This document shows positions 1 to 10,955 of a stretch of 64,000 nucleotides of DNA, piece by piece. Location of the stretch: NCBI GenBank assembly GCA_021234155.1, contig JAJEKV010000085.1, forward strand, positions 3,234,706-3,298,705. Reading direction: 5' to 3'. Source of the DNA: Isoetes taiwanensis. Taxonomy: Eukaryota > Streptophyta > Lycopodiopsida > Isoetales > Isoetaceae. The position numbers were made by a program, and so were the translations under genes. Below the pieces are notes generated by a model. It did no database searches, was not told the origin of the DNA, and saw only the letters and a program-made list of their open reading frames with translations. Every line of letters begins with the position of its first letter. The stretch's first letter is position 1.

Positions 1-3000
1 CATGACATGGAATGTGAGGGGCATGAAAGGTCCCATCAAAAGAAGGAGAGTCATCTCCCAATTAAGGCTTTACAAGTCTGACCTCATTTTGCTTCAGGAG
101 ACTAAGCTTCCAAAATTTGAAAGCTCTTCTCTTGCTGATTGGATTTATCCAGGTGCATCCTCTATTTGGATTGAGTCCTCTGGAACATGTGGAGGACTAA
201 TCATGATTTGGAAAACTTTGACTCAAGTTTCCTTTCACAACAGCATTAGTAAATGCTGGCAGGCAGCTATCTTCTCCATGAATAACTCTAACTTTGGAGT
301 TATCAACATTTATGCTCCTACTTGCCCAAAGGACAGAGAGAAACTTTGGCCTGAAATATTATCTTGGATGTCCTCCCAACCTCGAATTGACTGGATTATT
401 TCTGGAGATTTCAATAATACCCCAAACTGGGACATGAAACTAGGGAATAGAATTAACATGTCCAGAAATGAGAGAATTACCTGGGACTCAATGATCTCTG
501 ATCTTAACTTAATTCATGTCCCCTCCTCTACTGCAAGTTATACCTGGTCAAACAAGCAAAAAAACTCAAACAGAGTTTATTGTGCTTTAGACAGGTTTTA
601 TGTCTCAAGTTATTCCAGTTCTTTTTGGGATAATTGCTTTGTGGTAAGTGATGAATCAATCTCGATTTCTGATCATCAACCACAATTCTTGCATACCAAG
701 CACCTTCTCCAACTTCCTAGGGATGGCAACATTCCTTTTAAGTTAAATTGTTCTCTGCTTGGTAATGATCATTTTTGCAGGGATTTCAGAAACTTTTATC
801 TCTCTCTGCAGGTAAGTCAAGCCTCAACTTCTGGTTCTAATGAAAATCTCTCCATGAAATCCTTTTATTCCAAGATTAAGCAAGCCAAATCCTGGATCAA
901 AAACTGGTCTCACAGAATTCACAAAGAGAAAAACATGCTCAAGGAAAATTACATGGAACAAATGAGGCTTATTAGGAGTCAGCTGCAACAACATCCTTAT
1001 GATCTAAATCTCCAAATTGGGGAGGAAGTTTTAGAAAAGAAGATAAAATCCATTGAGGAAATAGAGGCCAGAAGTAATGCTATTAAATGCAAGATGAAAT
1101 ACAACAAAGAAATGGATATTGGAAGTTCAAGATTTTTCTATAGAACTGCTAAACATAGGCTTCTTAACAACTCTATTCTTCAGATCCAAGATGACAATGG
1201 CTCAAATATTGACTCTCCTACTGATATTAAGCATTTTTTTTATGGGAAATATGCCACTATGTTTAATGGTAGGAATTCTGCTGTCAATAGCTCTTCCCCT
1301 AAGAGAGATGAGTTCATCTCCTTGATCAATCAAATCTACCCTACCCCGAGCAATCCCATGAATGATTCCATTGCAGCTATCCCTTCTGAGCAGGAAATTC
1401 TCAAGGTCTTCATGAGCTTTTCTAAAGGAAAATCCCCTGGTCCAGATGAGTTGCCTCCAGAATTTTATTTAAACTTCTGGGATGTTCTAAAGGATGATAT
1501 TGTTAAATTGGTCCATGGATTTTGGAATGCAAACCATTTACACCCCTCTATATCTGATGGTTTCATAACCTTAGTTCCCAAGATTGACATGCCTACTACC
1601 TTCTCAGATTGGAGGCCAATTTCTCTGACCAACTCCACATATAAACTTTGTGCCAAGATCATAGCCAACAGGACTAAACCTTTCCTTCAGGAGAATATAA
1701 ATTTCAAGCAATCTGCTTTTCTCCCAAACAGATTTATTTTGGATAATTACATAGTGGCCATGGAGGGTTTACACTGGAATCTAGAGTGTCTGATCAAAAT
1801 TGTGTTCTTTTGAAACTTGATTTCAAAAGAGCCTTTGACTCTGTGAACTGGGATTTCCTGGAACTTGCAATGCATAAAATTGGTTTTAATCCCAAACTCA
1901 TTTATGGGTTTAAACTTGAAGGCAAACTCAGCTGTCCTAGTCAATGGTTCCCCTCCAATTTTTTCAATCTATCTCGAGGGGTTAGGCAGGGTTGCCCTTT
2001 AGCCCCTTATCTTTTTCTGGTAGCTGCTGAATTTCTCACTAAGGCTGTTGATTACCATCAAGCTTGTGGAAACATTACAGGATTAGTTCTTCCTGATAAC
2101 AAAGGTAGTCTTACTATATCCCAATATGCAGATGACACCTTTGCTTTTTTAGATGCTAACCCTGGCAACATTGCCAAATTCCTAGGCATTGTGGATTTAT
2201 TCTCTGCAGCCTCAGGCATTTATCTCAACATTGAAAAAAGTGTGATTGTTGGTGATACTAAGCATAGCCAAATCTGTGGTATCAAGGTCCTCAATACTAT
2301 GCAAGCAACTAAGCTCCTAGGCATGCCCTTATCTCTCAATCCCAACATTAAAGGGCTGTGGGATCCAATCTTACAGAAAATTAGGAAGAAGCTAAATTCC
2401 TTCAGAAATTCCTTGTCAACTGCAGGTCGAATCATAATTGCAAACTCTGTTCTTGCAGCTTCCTATATTTATTTCTCTTCTGCCTTAATAGCTCCAAAGT
2501 CCATTTATAATGAACTTGAGAAAACTATCAGGAAATTCATTTGGAATGGTAACCATTGTGTTAATTGGGATAATGTCACAAGATCTAAGCTTAATGGTGG
2601 TCTAGGCTGCAAGAACTTATACTTACAAGCCTGTGCCCTGGCAGGAAAATTTGTCTGGAGAACCTTGACTGGTAATAACTCCATAGCCTCAATTTTCATA
2701 AGACATTGGCTTGAATCCTCTTTTGCTGAAGGTCACCCAAGTGTGAAGCTCTGTCTGCCAGAGTCAACTCTCAACTATTTACACCCTGGCAGAAATACCA
2801 GCCCTTTGATGCAGAACATGATTAAATCTTGGAATATTGTTCAGGATTGCTTTGACACCCCTCAAACTCAAGATTTACATACAAATTCTTCCTTATTCTG
2901 GTCTCCCCAGTTTCAAGACAATAATGGTCACATCCCTGTTCTCAGACACCCAAAAATATATAGGAAATGGCTTCAATTTGGCTTCACTAAGGTTAAGCAT

Positions 3001-4696
3001 CTATTTATTAATGGTCATATCATTTCCTGGACTAATCTGAGGAGGCTTATTCATGGTACTTCCAGTGACAAGCTGGTATATTCTCATTTCAAAAACATCT
3101 TGGCTCAAAGTGCAAATCTTTTAGCCAATCAAGATGAATTTCCCTTAAAGGTAAATGGTCATGCCAGATATAAGGTAAGTGGAGTGTATGCCTCTCTAAA
3201 TCAAAAGATTTCCTCAGCTAAAGCTCAAATCCAATGGTCTATATCTGAAAGGGAGTGCATTAATATTTATAAGAACATCTGGAACTCTTACTGTCCTCCT
3301 AAAGTTAATTTCTTCATTTGACTCATTGCACATAAAAGTCTCCCCAATCTTGCCTCTCTTTCTCGAAGGATTTCTACTATTCCACCTGCCTGCCAACTTA
3401 ATTGCTCACAGGACGAATCCATGGAACATATTTTCTATTGCCCCAAGATTGCAAGCTTCTGGTCATGGTTCTATAACAAATTTAACAGCCTTTTCCCTGG
3501 CCAACCTTAGGATAACTTGCTCCAGTTAATACATAATAATGATGCCTTTCTGAACACTATAATTTTTACTGCTTTATGGAACATTTGGAAAGCTAGAAAC
3601 AGGATTGTCCATGGTAAGAAAAATGTCTCTATTTTTTGGATCAAGATGAACTTTCAATTAGATCTGGAAGGTTATGTGACTTCTCACAGGAGTAAATTGG
3701 GAGACAATTATGACAAGAAATGGGATTCTGTTGGTAATTTTGCAGGGGTTTTTAATTTATATATTTCCTGTCTCAATGTCATTAATTCTAATGCTCCCTT
3801 ATTTGATTTTCTTGATAGAGTACCTGGAATTCCTGAAGGGGGAGGGGATTTGACACAATGTTGACATATCAAGAGGCTGCTCTTTACTGCAATAGCACAG
3901 CAGGCACAAGTTTGACACCACCAGGTCCACAAGCAAGCTAAGATGACATCCTGCTGTATAAAGTCAGAAGCACTAGCAATGAGAACACGTGGGCAAAAAT
4001 CTATTGTAGGGAGGTGGTGCAAATGTACTGTCTGTTCAGATTCCTATTTATGTATCACTTCTCTCTCACGGAAAGGCAGCTTAGCAGATACAGAGAATTA
4101 TACTATTCCCACAAAATGCTGTCTGATCTTTATGGCACTTTGCTCTTGCTCATGGCTACAGAAGATATTCACAAGCTACTCATCGACAATGGTTCTGAGC
4201 ATAACAGCTATAAGTTTGGTACTGACTCAGGTTTCTACTGGGTTTACAATCATATCTTTGACCAAGTCATGGGATCCTCATAATCTCCATCTCAGCCTAC
4301 ATTCACCCTCTATACTTACTCCTAATCTGCACTTTCTTCCTCTTACCATAACAACTGCTGCTCAGATTTAAACCTGCTCTTGTCTAACACTTTACACATG
4401 TGCTTGGTTTTGAATTTTGTCTTTGCAGGCTTTGGATACTTGGTTGATCTGAAGATCATTTATGCAAGCAATGTAGCTCCAACAACTCTGACAGAGTTTT
4501 GCTGCATTCACATCCACATGAAAGTCTATCTGAAGATTTTGGTTGCTCTTATGATGCTACTTTTAAACATTATGTCATTTTTTGTATCTCCTGGATAACT
4601 CTGCCTTTAAGTTATAACTAATGGGGATGTTTCTACACCCATTAGTGACACTATGTATGGTTTTTATTAATTAATGGAAAAAACAATCTTAACTTC

Positions 4697-4722
<26 letters not shown>
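1..4722 (+). mobile_element. L1-like non-LTR retrotransposon (LINE), 3' part with poly(A) tail
   Basis: The window opens at the first codons of a LINE ORF2 (endonuclease-like T-W-N-V-R-G start) and the element runs to a 26-base A tract at 4697-4722. About 0.83 kb of untranslated sequence lies between the last ORF2 remnant (stop at 3862-3864) and the tail. Any ORF1 and the 5' end lie outside the window. The sequence just after the tail is the inside of a Copia gene on the opposite strand, so this LINE most likely inserted into that Copia element. The target-site duplication cannot be checked because the 5' flank is missing. Confidence 0.9.
2..3864 (+). pseudogene. LINE ORF2 pseudogene: endonuclease, reverse transcriptase, zf-RVT region
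   Basis: The product would nick target DNA and copy the LINE RNA. Residues 1-240 of the first frame are an apurinic-type endonuclease (TWNVRG, LLQETKL, SGDFN, SDHQP motifs). The reverse transcriptase starts near position 1400 (GKSPGPDELPPEF, DWRPISLTN). Its core continues in a second frame from about 1790 with DFKRAFDSVNW, GVRQGCPLAPYLF and QYADDTFAF, the YADD catalytic motif. A zinc-finger RVT-like stretch (AHKSLPNLASL...MEHIFYCP) lies near 3320-3450. The gene is dead: a frameshift at about 1790-1813, an in-frame TGA at 3319-3321 and a TAG near 3508 interrupt it. The frame then stays open to 3864. The family assignment to plant L1 is secure from the motif order; an exact clade cannot be given. 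Confidence 0.9.
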
Positions 4723-4729
<7 letters not shown>

Positions 4730-6396
4730 CTAAGTATCTTCATGGAATCACATAAATCTGAATGAATCAATCGTAGGATTTCAATTGCTCATGTGTCTAT
4801 TGATGTATAGGATCTGCGAGCATATTTGCCCAACATGCAAGCATGACAAAGATCAAGATCTAGAGGAGGAAGGTCTTGAATTCCATTTACCTCCTGCTTA
4901 ATGACCAAGTACTTGAGGCTTCTGGGATTCAAATGGGCCATTCTGCAGTGCCAAAGAATAAGGGAGCATTTGGATTTTTCTGTGAGGAAACTTTCATGTG
5001 CAGAAAGAAGTGCAATCTCATAAAGATTTCCACGTCAATGCCCTTTTGCAAGAGGAGGAAGAAGAATATCCTTAGAATATAGAAGTACGGAGTCATCAGT
5101 AAAAACTGTAACCATGTCTTGATCAGCCAATTTGGCTACAGAAAGCAGATTCTTGCGAAGGCTAGGAACCAATTTTGCATTGGAGAAAAGAGCAACAGTG
5201 TCTTGAAGAGGAGGAAGGTTAAATGTATCTTTTCTGGTGATGGAAATTTGAGCATGAGATTCTAATTGGACGCCTCCTTGGACTGCTTGTAGTTGGAAAG
5301 AAGCCTAGGATCATTTACCATGATGGAAGTGCAGGTTGAATCAACAGTGAGAACTGGAGATGGAATATCAGTGGAAAATACTTCTTCTGCAAGGGGGTCT
5401 GCTGCAACATGAAAGACTTCCTTAATAAGAGTTTTGGATATAAAATTTATTTCAGAGATGCATGCCTCTTCCATAAGACGATTCTCTTCCTATATGGTGA
5501 GGGCCTCAACAATATGAGCAAGTTCGTCAGCCTTTTTGTCTGAAACTGGAGCAATTGCGCCACTGAAGCCACTGGAAAGAGACTTTTTTTTCCTGAGAAG
5601 AAGATATTGTATAAGGCTTGCTAGGACATTGTTGGGCATGATGTCCAAAACCAAGACAATTCTGGCATTGATTTTTGTGGAGCGGAGTGTCGTCACCAGC
5701 CATTGGTCTTTTGCTCTGAGATGCATAAGAGGGTCTATATGGCGTGCAAGATTGGGCTACAAAAGCCTGCTTAGGACGACTGCAGTCTCCTCACTGTTTA
5801 TGCATCAATGCAATTTCAACAAGGCCTTCCACAACTTCTTCCATGCTGGCGGCTTTCTTGGTAGACATAAGCATGTTGACAGTGCCACTCTAAGATGCAG
5901 GAAGAGAGGTATACAAGTGCAATTTCTTCTGCGGATTAGACAAGGCATGTTGCTGACCAGCATTTGCAAGTGATCAAACTTCTCTTGAAGCTTTGCTAGA
6001 TGGACATAAATATTTTGGCCATCCTGATAGCGAATGGCCTCAAGTTCTTGATGAATGTGCAGCAATTTGATAGTGTCATTTCTAGTGCTAAGAAAATTCC
6101 ATAGGGACCTACTATCTTTTTCTAATTCACCTTGTACCAACTGAAGTACATTCTTTGATAAGCACATGGCTATGCAAGCCAATGCTCTAGTGTCCTTTGC
6201 TTCCAGAGCAAGAGAAATTTTTGTTGTGCTTGATCATCTTCCTTGGTGATGGTCAACCTAGGCTCAGAGCCTTCAACTACTTCTAAAGCAATTCAGCTTT
6301 GAGATACAAGATAACCATTCGTCTCCTTCCATCATACCTCTTTCCATCAAAAACTTGAGGACACAGATGTACAAGATCAAAATTCATGTTTGCCAT
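4723..6396 (-). pseudogene. Decayed Copia gag-protease fragment
   Basis: Reading the minus strand, a gag start (ATG at 6396) lies about 40 bases after the primer-binding site. The gag body at about 6180-5960 has the typical Copia sentence (LWNFLSTRN, LLHIHQELEAIRYQDG, LAKLQEKFDHLQML). A zinc knuckle of the form C-x2-C-x4-H-x4-C lies at 5667-5625 (CQNCLGFGHHAQQC). A protease-like stretch with D-S-T in place of the usual D-S-G is near 5370-5300, and a gag-pre-integrase-like piece (RKNLLSVAKLADQD) is near 5160-5110. Several frameshifts and stops break it. Integrase and reverse transcriptase are absent because the LINE poly(A) tail abuts at 4722. The rest of the element is presumably on the far side of the LINE, outside the window. 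Confidence 0.75.
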
Positions 6397-6441
6397 TGAC
6401 GCAAAACAGGATCTTTCGATTATGAAATCAATCAAAAACCT

Positions 6442-6453
6442 GCTCTAGTACCA
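6442..6453 (-). other. Primer-binding site of the Copia element (Met-tRNA type)
   Basis: On the minus strand the sequence TGGTACTAGAGC follows directly after the LTR end (CA). It differs at two positions from the usual plant Copia initiator-tRNA primer site TGGTATCAGAGC. Its position between LTR and gag supports the call. Confidence 0.75.
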
Positions 6454-6929
6454 TGAAAAGTACAAGAGCGAGAATTCAAACCAAAAGGAACAGTCCATCT
6501 ACTGAACAAGAAAGCTAAATACATCAGGGCAGATTTATCATGATGAGATCCTCAACGATACAAACAGAAAGATACTAAAACCCTAACTGAACTCAACAGT
6601 AACAAAGTGGGCAAGTAATTTCCAATACGTATCAGGCTGTGAGAGTTTCAAGTGTTGAAGGCGAGATTGTCTATTGAGAGGACGTTTTTGTCGAATTCTT
6701 CATACTATCAAATTAGTGCAGATTTGCATTCTTCAGATCAATTTTGTCTTAGATCAACTACAAATCTATCAATTGCTCACCTATTATTTGTCTCCTTCTT
6801 TTATTGCCTTGTTTTCTTTTCTCTGGATTAAGATCAGTCATCAGAGTTTGTTCTCTATTCTATATGACTGGTCTACATTCTTGAAATTTTATTACTCCCG
6901 ATTGGCTCAATGGATATAATTATTATACA
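6454..6929 (-). repeat. 5' LTR of the decayed Copia element (about 476 bp)
   Basis: The minus-strand sequence starts TGTATAAT at 6929 and ends TTTTCA at 6454, next to the primer-binding site, so it has the TG...CA ends of an LTR. No second copy is in the window, so the outer boundary at 6929 rests only on the TG end and on the change to unrelated repeated sequence beyond it. Confidence 0.6.
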
Positions 6930-6934
6930 TGGTA

Positions 6935-7709
6935 TAGTAATTTTGAGATCAACCTTCGCTGAAATAAGTTGTTTGAGAAACCTTGAAATAAGTTTTATGT
7001 TTTGTTTAACAGCCCGAGACAGCCATACTTTGTTTATGGACCTTATTTTTGTTCAAGATCCATATTAGGGAGTCATCAGATAGCCAAGTCTAGTAGACAC
7101 CTGCATATCCTATCCATATCGTGTTGTGCCAAATGGACCATAGTGAACATGTACCAATAGAAAGTTCTACTACATCGGGGTTCATCATTAATATAACCCC
7201 TAGAAAAACTCCCATCAAAAAATGATATCTAAGGAAGGGTTTGAACCCCTAAACAAAGTGCACAAGTCTTAGGCATCACTAAATCTATATCAACTTGCTA
7301 CACATCCGTTGAGCAAAACTTTTGTGGTACATGCACACTTTGTAAGCAAAAATATCTCCTGCCTTAGGAAGTCACAAGAATTTTTTATGTTTTTGTTTAA
7401 GGTCCAAATTAGGAAGTCACCAGACAGCCAAGTCTAGTAGACACCTACATATCCTATCCATATCGGGTTGTGCCGAATAGACCATAGTGAACATGTATCA
7501 ACAGAAAGTTCTACTATGTCGGGGTTCATCATTAATATAACCCTTAGCAACTCCCATCAAGAAATGACATCTAAGGAAGGGTTTGAACCCGTGACCAAAG
7601 TGCACTATATTTTGAGATCAACCTTGAAATAAGTTTTATTTTTTGTTTAAGGTCCATATTAGGAAGTCACCAGGTAGCCAAGCCTATTAGACACCTACAT
7701 ATCCTATCC
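6935..7709 (+). repeat. Three diverged copies of a repeat, third copy truncated
   Basis: Copy 1 (about 6990-7290), copy 2 (about 7376-7610) and copy 3 (about 7611-7709) share phrases such as TTTTGTTTAAGGTCC, TTAGGAAGTCACCAG, ACACCTACATATCCTATCCAT and GGAAGGGTTTGAACCC. Copy 3 stops abruptly at CCTATCCATGGAG, where Helitron helicase sequence begins on the other strand. I see no coding potential and do not recognise the family. The GGTTTGAACCC word resembles a tRNA B box but no tRNA fold was found. Confidence 0.7.
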
Positions 7710-7956
7710 ATGGAGTTCGTGTTGTGGAAGTGCTGGGTGTTTGTAGCCGTTAAGGAAGTCTGTCGTTGCCATTGGATGGTCCTCGATGGTTTGGTCGTTT
7801 TCTGTAAGCCTGTCGACGCTAAAGTAGCTTCTGTGGTTTGCCAAGATCATTCGTATGATTTCGATGTTGAAGTCGTCGACGGGGATGTTCTTGGGAGATA
7901 AGAATGCTCTTTTCTCACATAAGATAGGTGTTAACAATATGTGTGCGTTATATAAG
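7704..7956 (-). pseudogene. Helitron helicase, C-terminal fragment
   Basis: The minus-strand frame reads ILCEKRAFLSPKN, then VDDFNIEIIRMIL, then SVDRLTENDQTIED and a P-x-x-x-x-D-F-L-N stretch. This is the part of a Helitron PIF1-type helicase just after the insert that follows motif III. It is the direct continuation of the helicase fragment ending at 10290: joining the two across the Copia insertion, with one CTTAT copy removed, gives an open frame. The protein is truncated at 7704, before the last helicase motifs, where the 6.9-7.7 kb repeat begins. Confidence 0.85.
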
Positions 7957-8629
7957 TGAAAGGAAGATGATCATATTGTAATGAGACATTAAGTTTACAG
8001 TATCAGCATATTGCAGTGTTGAGCTAAAGTTACAGTCAGAAGATCTCCATATTATACAGGGTCCTGCATGGTTGCATTGTATATGAAGATTCAGAAGCAT
8101 TCTCCACCTTAGTTGCTGAAGGAGAACTATTGTAGTGCAAAAGGTTGAAAGTTCCTAAGGTCGTAATAAGGGAACTTTAGGCTTATTGCAGGGGACGTAA
8201 GGCTTATTGTTAATGGTTCCGAAAAAGCCTATGATTAACTAATAATATGTTCGCGGCCAAATGCTGTTTAAACAGCTAGCTAGGGACCAAGTTAGAAAGG
8301 AGGAGCTCGGGGCGAATCTGGTGCCGATTCATATTGGATCGGTGCCGAATTAACTAAATATAAGAAGGATTGATTCTTAGTAGATGTATCGGTGGATAAC
8401 AGTGCCGGATCCATGAGCATATGGATGCCTGGGCTGTCGGCTTGACCCAACTTATTTCTATGAATTAAGTTCATAGACCATTGCTACAGTACAGTGCTCA
8501 AATATTGTTATTCAATAGTTCAAGGCTTATATTTGTGCTAAGATTGTAATGGCTTTTGTTTAAGTTGTGATATGAATTGAAGAAAGGAAATTGAATATTG
8601 TGTGATCTAGTTCTAACTAATATCTATCA
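7957..8629 (+). repeat. Copia LTR (upstream copy, plus orientation)
   Basis: The repeat begins TGAAAGGAAG and ends TATCTATCA, and matches 10291-10945 in inverted orientation over its whole length apart from small indels and substitutions. In intact elements both LTRs point the same way; here they point in opposite directions because of an inversion within the element. The flank outside this LTR (7952-7956 on the minus strand CTTAT) is one half of a 5-bp target duplication. Confidence 0.92.
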
Positions 8630-8630
8630 G

Positions 8631-8642
8631 TGGTATCAGAGC
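8631..8642 (+). other. Primer-binding site, Copia
   Basis: TGGTATCAGAGC, the standard plant Copia primer site complementary to initiator Met-tRNA, lies one base after the LTR end and 12 bases before the gag ATG at 8655. Confidence 0.9.
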
Positions 8643-8654
8643 TTCAGGTTCAAG

Positions 8655-9225
8655 ATGGCAAGTCGTTTTGGAGCATCATTGTTAAGTAATTAAAGTTTAT
8701 GAAGGTGGTCCAGGTTTCCAGATCTGGAAAGAACAGATGAAGAATGTGCTAGAAACTGAAAACTTGTGGGATTTATTGGATGAATCTAATAGTTCATCAA
8801 GTGTGGTTGCAGGTAGAAGAGAGAGCAGCTCTTCTGACAGTGGTGCAACAGAAGGAGAAAGTGCAGGTGGCAGGCAAAGTGCAGATGGCAGGCAGCTGGC
8901 CAAAGCTAAGGAAGCCTATGCTATATTGACAAGCAAAGTAGGAGCCTCAATCTTGCTTAAGGTAAGGAGAAAGTCTCCAGGAGAAATATGGAAATACTTA
9001 CTTAAGAATTTTGAGGAAAAATCATCTTCTCAAATAGATATTCTTGATAAAGAGCTCAGGAAATTGAAACTCAAGGAGGAGGATGATCTTACTAAGTTTC
9101 TCTCTAAATTTGACAATATAGTGGCAGATTTAGAGGGTGCTGGAGTTTTGTTGACTGAACAACAAAAGGTGTTGCATGTGGCTAGAGCTGTGGCAGGAAA
9201 TAGGCAACATATTAGGAAACTGCCC
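8655..9225 (+). pseudogene. Copia gag, N-terminal part cut by inversion
   Basis: The frame starts MASRFGAS at 8655, hits a stop within 13 codons, and the gag reading then continues in another frame (VYEGGPGFQIWKEQMKNVLE, then NLWDLLDES). The usual Copia gag words follow: AYAILTSKVG, PGEIWKYL, LDKELRKLKLKEEDDLTKFLSKFD and LLTEQQKVLHVARAV. At about 9225-9231 the sequence switches to Helitron helicase. The missing C-terminal gag half lies on the opposite strand from about 14570 downwards, so the break is an inversion breakpoint rather than a simple truncation. Confidence 0.85.
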
Positions 9226-10290
9226 AAGCCATGGGACTAATTGCACCAGCAACCGAAGCCATAACAATAACGCAGGAGGCAATCTCATGCCTGCAGACTC
9301 CATCACAACTACGATTCCGATTCGCATTACTAATACTAGATTCTGGGCCAGCACTCCAACTATGGGAAACATTTCAAGACCACTTGATAGCCGACTTCCT
9401 ACAATAATACCCAGAAAACCAATCAGCTGCCATCAACGAAAGCCTCCTCGCCGTCAACAACATCTTGATCCAGCACGGAACCAACACTGAAGCCTTCGGT
9501 CTGCCTACGCACAACATCCCATGCAGAGAAGTACAAAATGAGCTTAACAAATTCCCCGACCACGAGGAGTACCTCACAAAGAGCTCAACTATGTCAGAGA
9601 CCATGAATCAAAACCAGACCTCAATCTACACCCACATATGCAAACTTATCAACAACAATAACTGTCCAGCCCCAATCTTCATATATGGAAAAGCCGGAAC
9701 CGGAAAAACATACGTACTCAATGCCATCTGTCTCTACATACGAGGACTCAACCAAATAATCCTACCATGCGCCACCACAGCATTGGCATCGCTGCAATAC
9801 CCCGCCGGAAGAACTGCACACTCCCTCTTTCAAATACCCGTCATCGATAACAATATCGGAATCCACTCATTACTTGACCCACATTCCCCAAGGGCCCTGT
9901 TGATCAGCACCGCAACAGCAATCATATGGGACGAGTTTCCCATGGCAAACAAAGTAGTCATAGAGGCACTCGATGTCCTCCTACAGAAGAACATAACAGG
10001 CATAGCCAGTCCATTCGGAGGAAAGCTATTTATAGCAGCCGGAGATTTTAGACAAATTGCCCCCGTCGTCAAACGAGGAGGAAAAACAGCAACAATAAAC
10101 GCATCCATCATCTCCTCCCACCTATGGAAGCACTTCGAAATCCTACAGCTCAACGAACCAGTAAGAAATGCAGCTGACCCAGACCTCATACGATTCGTCA
10201 ATGACATCGGAGAGGGCCGTCTACTCAATGACATTCCACTAACACTATTCAAAACAACAACCAAAATAGAAGACGCCATCAACTTCTTAT
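9226..10290 (+). pseudogene. Helitron PIF1-type helicase, middle part, inverted relative to its Rep half
   Basis: Helitron helicases unwind DNA during rolling-circle transposition. The plus frame reads AMGLIAPATEA, then SCLQTPSQLRFRFALLIL, then ALQLWETFQDHLIADF. This is the linker between Rep and helicase that normally follows the W-N-E-L-K-I-H region now found at 14.6 kb on the other strand. An in-frame TAA at 9405-9407 interrupts it. It then continues in the same frame through Walker A (IYGKAGTGKTYVLNAI), Walker B (IIWDEFPMAN), AAGDFRQIAPVVKRG and LNEPVRN to 10290. There it meets the Copia LTR next to one CTTAT copy. It is broken by the stop, the Copia insertion and the inversion. Confidence 0.9.
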
Positions 10291-10945
10291 TGATAGATAT
10301 TAGTTAGAACTAGATCACACAATATTCAATTTCCTTTCTTCAATTCATATCACAACTTAAAGAAAAGCCATTACAATCTTAGCACAAATATAAGCCTTGA
10401 ACTATTGAATAACAATATTTGAGCACGGTACTGTAGCAATGGTCTATGAACTTAATTCATAGAAATAAGTTGGGTCAAGCCGACAGCCCAGGCATCCATA
10501 TGCTCATAGATCCGGCACTGTTATCCACCGATACATCTACTAATGAATCAATCCTTCTTATATTTAGTTAATTCGGCACCGATCCAATATGAATCGGCAC
10601 CAGATTTGCCTCGAGCTCCTCCTTTCTAACTTGGTCCCTAGCTAGCTGTTTAAACAGCATTTGGCCGCGAACATATTATTAGTTAATCATAGGCTTTTTC
10701 GGAACTATTAACAATAAGCCTTAAGTCCCCTGCAATAAGCCTAAAGTTAACTTTCAACCTTTTGCACTACAATAGTTCTCCTTCAGCAACTAAGGTGGAT
10801 AATGCTTCTGAATCTTCATATACAATGCAACCATGCAGGACCCTGTATAATATGGAGATCTTCTGACTGTAACTTTAGCTCAACACTGCAATATGCTGAT
10901 ACTGTAAACTTAATGTCTCATTACAATATGATCATCTTCCTTTCA
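10291..10945 (-). repeat. Copia LTR (downstream copy, minus orientation)
   Basis: On the minus strand it starts TGAAAGGAAG at 10945 and ends TATCTATCA at 10291, mirroring 7957-8629. Immediately upstream on the minus strand (10955-10946) is GAAGGGAGAG, a polypurine tract, so this is the 3' LTR of the pol-bearing segment. The outer flank 10286-10290 (CTTAT) is the second half of the 5-bp target duplication. Confidence 0.92.
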
Positions 10946-10955
10946 CTCTCCCTTC
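10946..10955 (-). other. Polypurine tract of the Copia element
   Basis: GAAGGGAGAG directly precedes the TGAAAGG start of the 3' LTR on the minus strand. This is the expected primer for plus-strand DNA synthesis. Confidence 0.8.

Noticed and set aside
7230-7610. tRNA genes suggested by GGTTTGAACCC words
   Set aside because: No matching acceptor, D or anticodon arms at proper distances; the word recurs as part of a longer repeat.
7690-7720. Helitron 3' terminus at the edge of the helicase fragment
   Set aside because: The coding sequence is cut within the helicase and there is no CTRR with a preceding hairpin, so this is a truncation.
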